Assembly: GCA_001940645.1 (NCBI GenBank)
Contig: MDVS01000048.1
Coordinates: 1-64,000, forward strand
Direction: 5' to 3'
Origin: Candidatus Heimdallarchaeota archaeon LC_3
GTDB lineage: Archaea; Asgardarchaeota; Heimdallarchaeia; Hodarchaeales; LC-3
Length of the DNA stretch: 64,000 bases
The notes under the pieces are model-generated. The model saw nothing but the letters and a program-made list of their open reading frames with translations, ran no database searches and was not told the DNA's origin. Of the stretch, positions 63,562 through 64,000 are shown piece after piece. Position 1 is the first letter of the stretch, and every line of letters begins with the position of its first letter. The translations under genes were made by a program, and so were the position numbers.

Positions 63562-63707
63562 AATATATACCTTTGGAACAAATAAGATAACTTCAATGAA
63601 TAAAATAGTTTCTATTGTTTGTTATTAAGTTACTTTATTCAAGTTTTCATTATCTCGAAATTTGATAATATCTTCATTCTTATTTTTTATGAATATAAAA
63701 GATTGAA

Positions 63708-64000
63708 TTATTCCTTAGAAAGATAATATCGACAGATATTTTCAAAAATAGCTTTTATATTTTCACCTGTTAGTGCAGATGTTTCATAAAAAGGAATATC
63801 CTGTTTGAAGTCCTCTGCAAGTGATTTTACTAATTCAATTCCATCTTCGTTCATTATCATATCATTATTATCTTCAATTCTTAAATCAATTTTGTTAGCT
63901 ACAACTATAACAACCGTATTCTGAAAACCACAATGTTTTAAAAATTCTTCAATCCAATGACGAACATTCTCAAAGCTGATGCGATTTTTGATATCATACA
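63708..64000 (-). CDS. Ras/Rab-like small GTPase, C-terminal fragment at the window edge
   Basis: The last 96 codons of a minus-strand gene are seen; the start lies beyond base 64000. The visible part begins in the beta-4/alpha-3 region (VYDIKNRISFENVRHWIEEF), then the G4 motif VVANKIDLR, and G5 as FYETSALTGENI, ending IFENICRYYLSKE with a stop at 63708-63710. This is the eukaryote-like Ras/Rab pattern, which in archaea is typical of Asgard lineages. No C-terminal cysteine for prenylation is present. G1, switch I and G3 are outside the window. Confidence 0.9.
   Translation of the reverse strand, partial: YDIKNRISFENVRHWIEEFLKHCGFQNTVVIVVANKIDLRIEDNNDMIMNEDGIELVKSLAEDFKQDIPFYETSALTGENIKAIFENICRYYLSKE

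Noticed and set aside
1..64000. tRNA, rRNA, CRISPR arrays or phage regions
   Set aside because: I looked for T-loop-like GGTTCRANTCC patterns, regular short repeats and phage structural genes in the gaps and saw none; an intron-containing tRNA could still have escaped a reading by eye.

Overview
The window reads as part of an AT-rich archaeal chromosome, most likely from an Asgard archaeon (Promethearchaeota). The strongest evidence is the truncated Ras/Rab-like small GTPase at the right edge (NKID and ETSA motifs). Further support comes from archaeal-type ThrRS (with the archaeal editing domain) and TrpRS, a DRG-like TGS GTPase, geranylgeranyl-reductase and UbiA-family genes, an OB-fold single-stranded-DNA-binding protein, archaeal S-layer-like surface proteins, and Shine-Dalgarno motifs of the GAGGT/AGGTGAT type. 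A Heimdallarchaeia-like member is my guess, because O2-linked ergothioneine genes sit among Asgard-type genes; the sequence does not prove this. No rRNA, tRNA, CRISPR array or intact insertion sequence was recognised.

Layout. 1-1.84 kb: a partial polytopic membrane protein with an exact in-frame 537-bp tandem duplication. 2.7-7.1 kb: a corrinoid methyl-transfer cluster (corrinoid protein, homocysteine methyltransferase module, MttB-family methyltransferase without pyrrolysine, MetH-type reactivation domain), interrupted by an antisense membrane gene. 7.3-24.3 kb: housekeeping and hypothetical genes (acyl-CoA dehydrogenase, TrpRS, ThrRS, two MFS transporters, hemerythrin, CDF transporter, P-loop kinase) with two decayed genes. 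24.4-26.8 kb: egtB-egtD for ergothioneine-type thiohistidine synthesis. 26.8-31.2 kb: an MBL protein, an S9 peptidase and a methyltransferase. 32.3-36.0 kb: a PadR-controlled operon (PadR, BtrH-like, GyrI-like, SRPBCC, degenerate zincin-like) with two matching operator-like palindromes. 36.3-42.7 kb: geranylgeranyl reductase with a divergent HxlR regulator, an aminotransferase, a TPR protein and a DUF2085 membrane protein. 43.3-46.5 kb: an ABC exporter of the LolD/MacB-FtsX type. 48.5-54.9 kb: an overlapping three-gene envelope operon, including a 1291-residue membrane protein. 55.2-63.6 kb: SSB, a large surface protein, UbiA prenyltransferase, M28 peptidase, 2Fe-2S ferredoxin and a MobA-like nucleotidyltransferase. 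63.7 kb to end: the small GTPase.

How genes may work together. The corrinoid cluster looks like a methionine synthase taken apart, with the folate domain replaced by an MttB-type demethylase, so methyl groups from a quaternary or tertiary amine could pass through cobalamin to homocysteine. EgtB and EgtD would give a thiol antioxidant and imply contact with oxygen. The PadR operon looks like a small-molecule response unit. Several small genes are broken by single-base homopolymer differences or in-frame stops, which are either real decay or assembly error.
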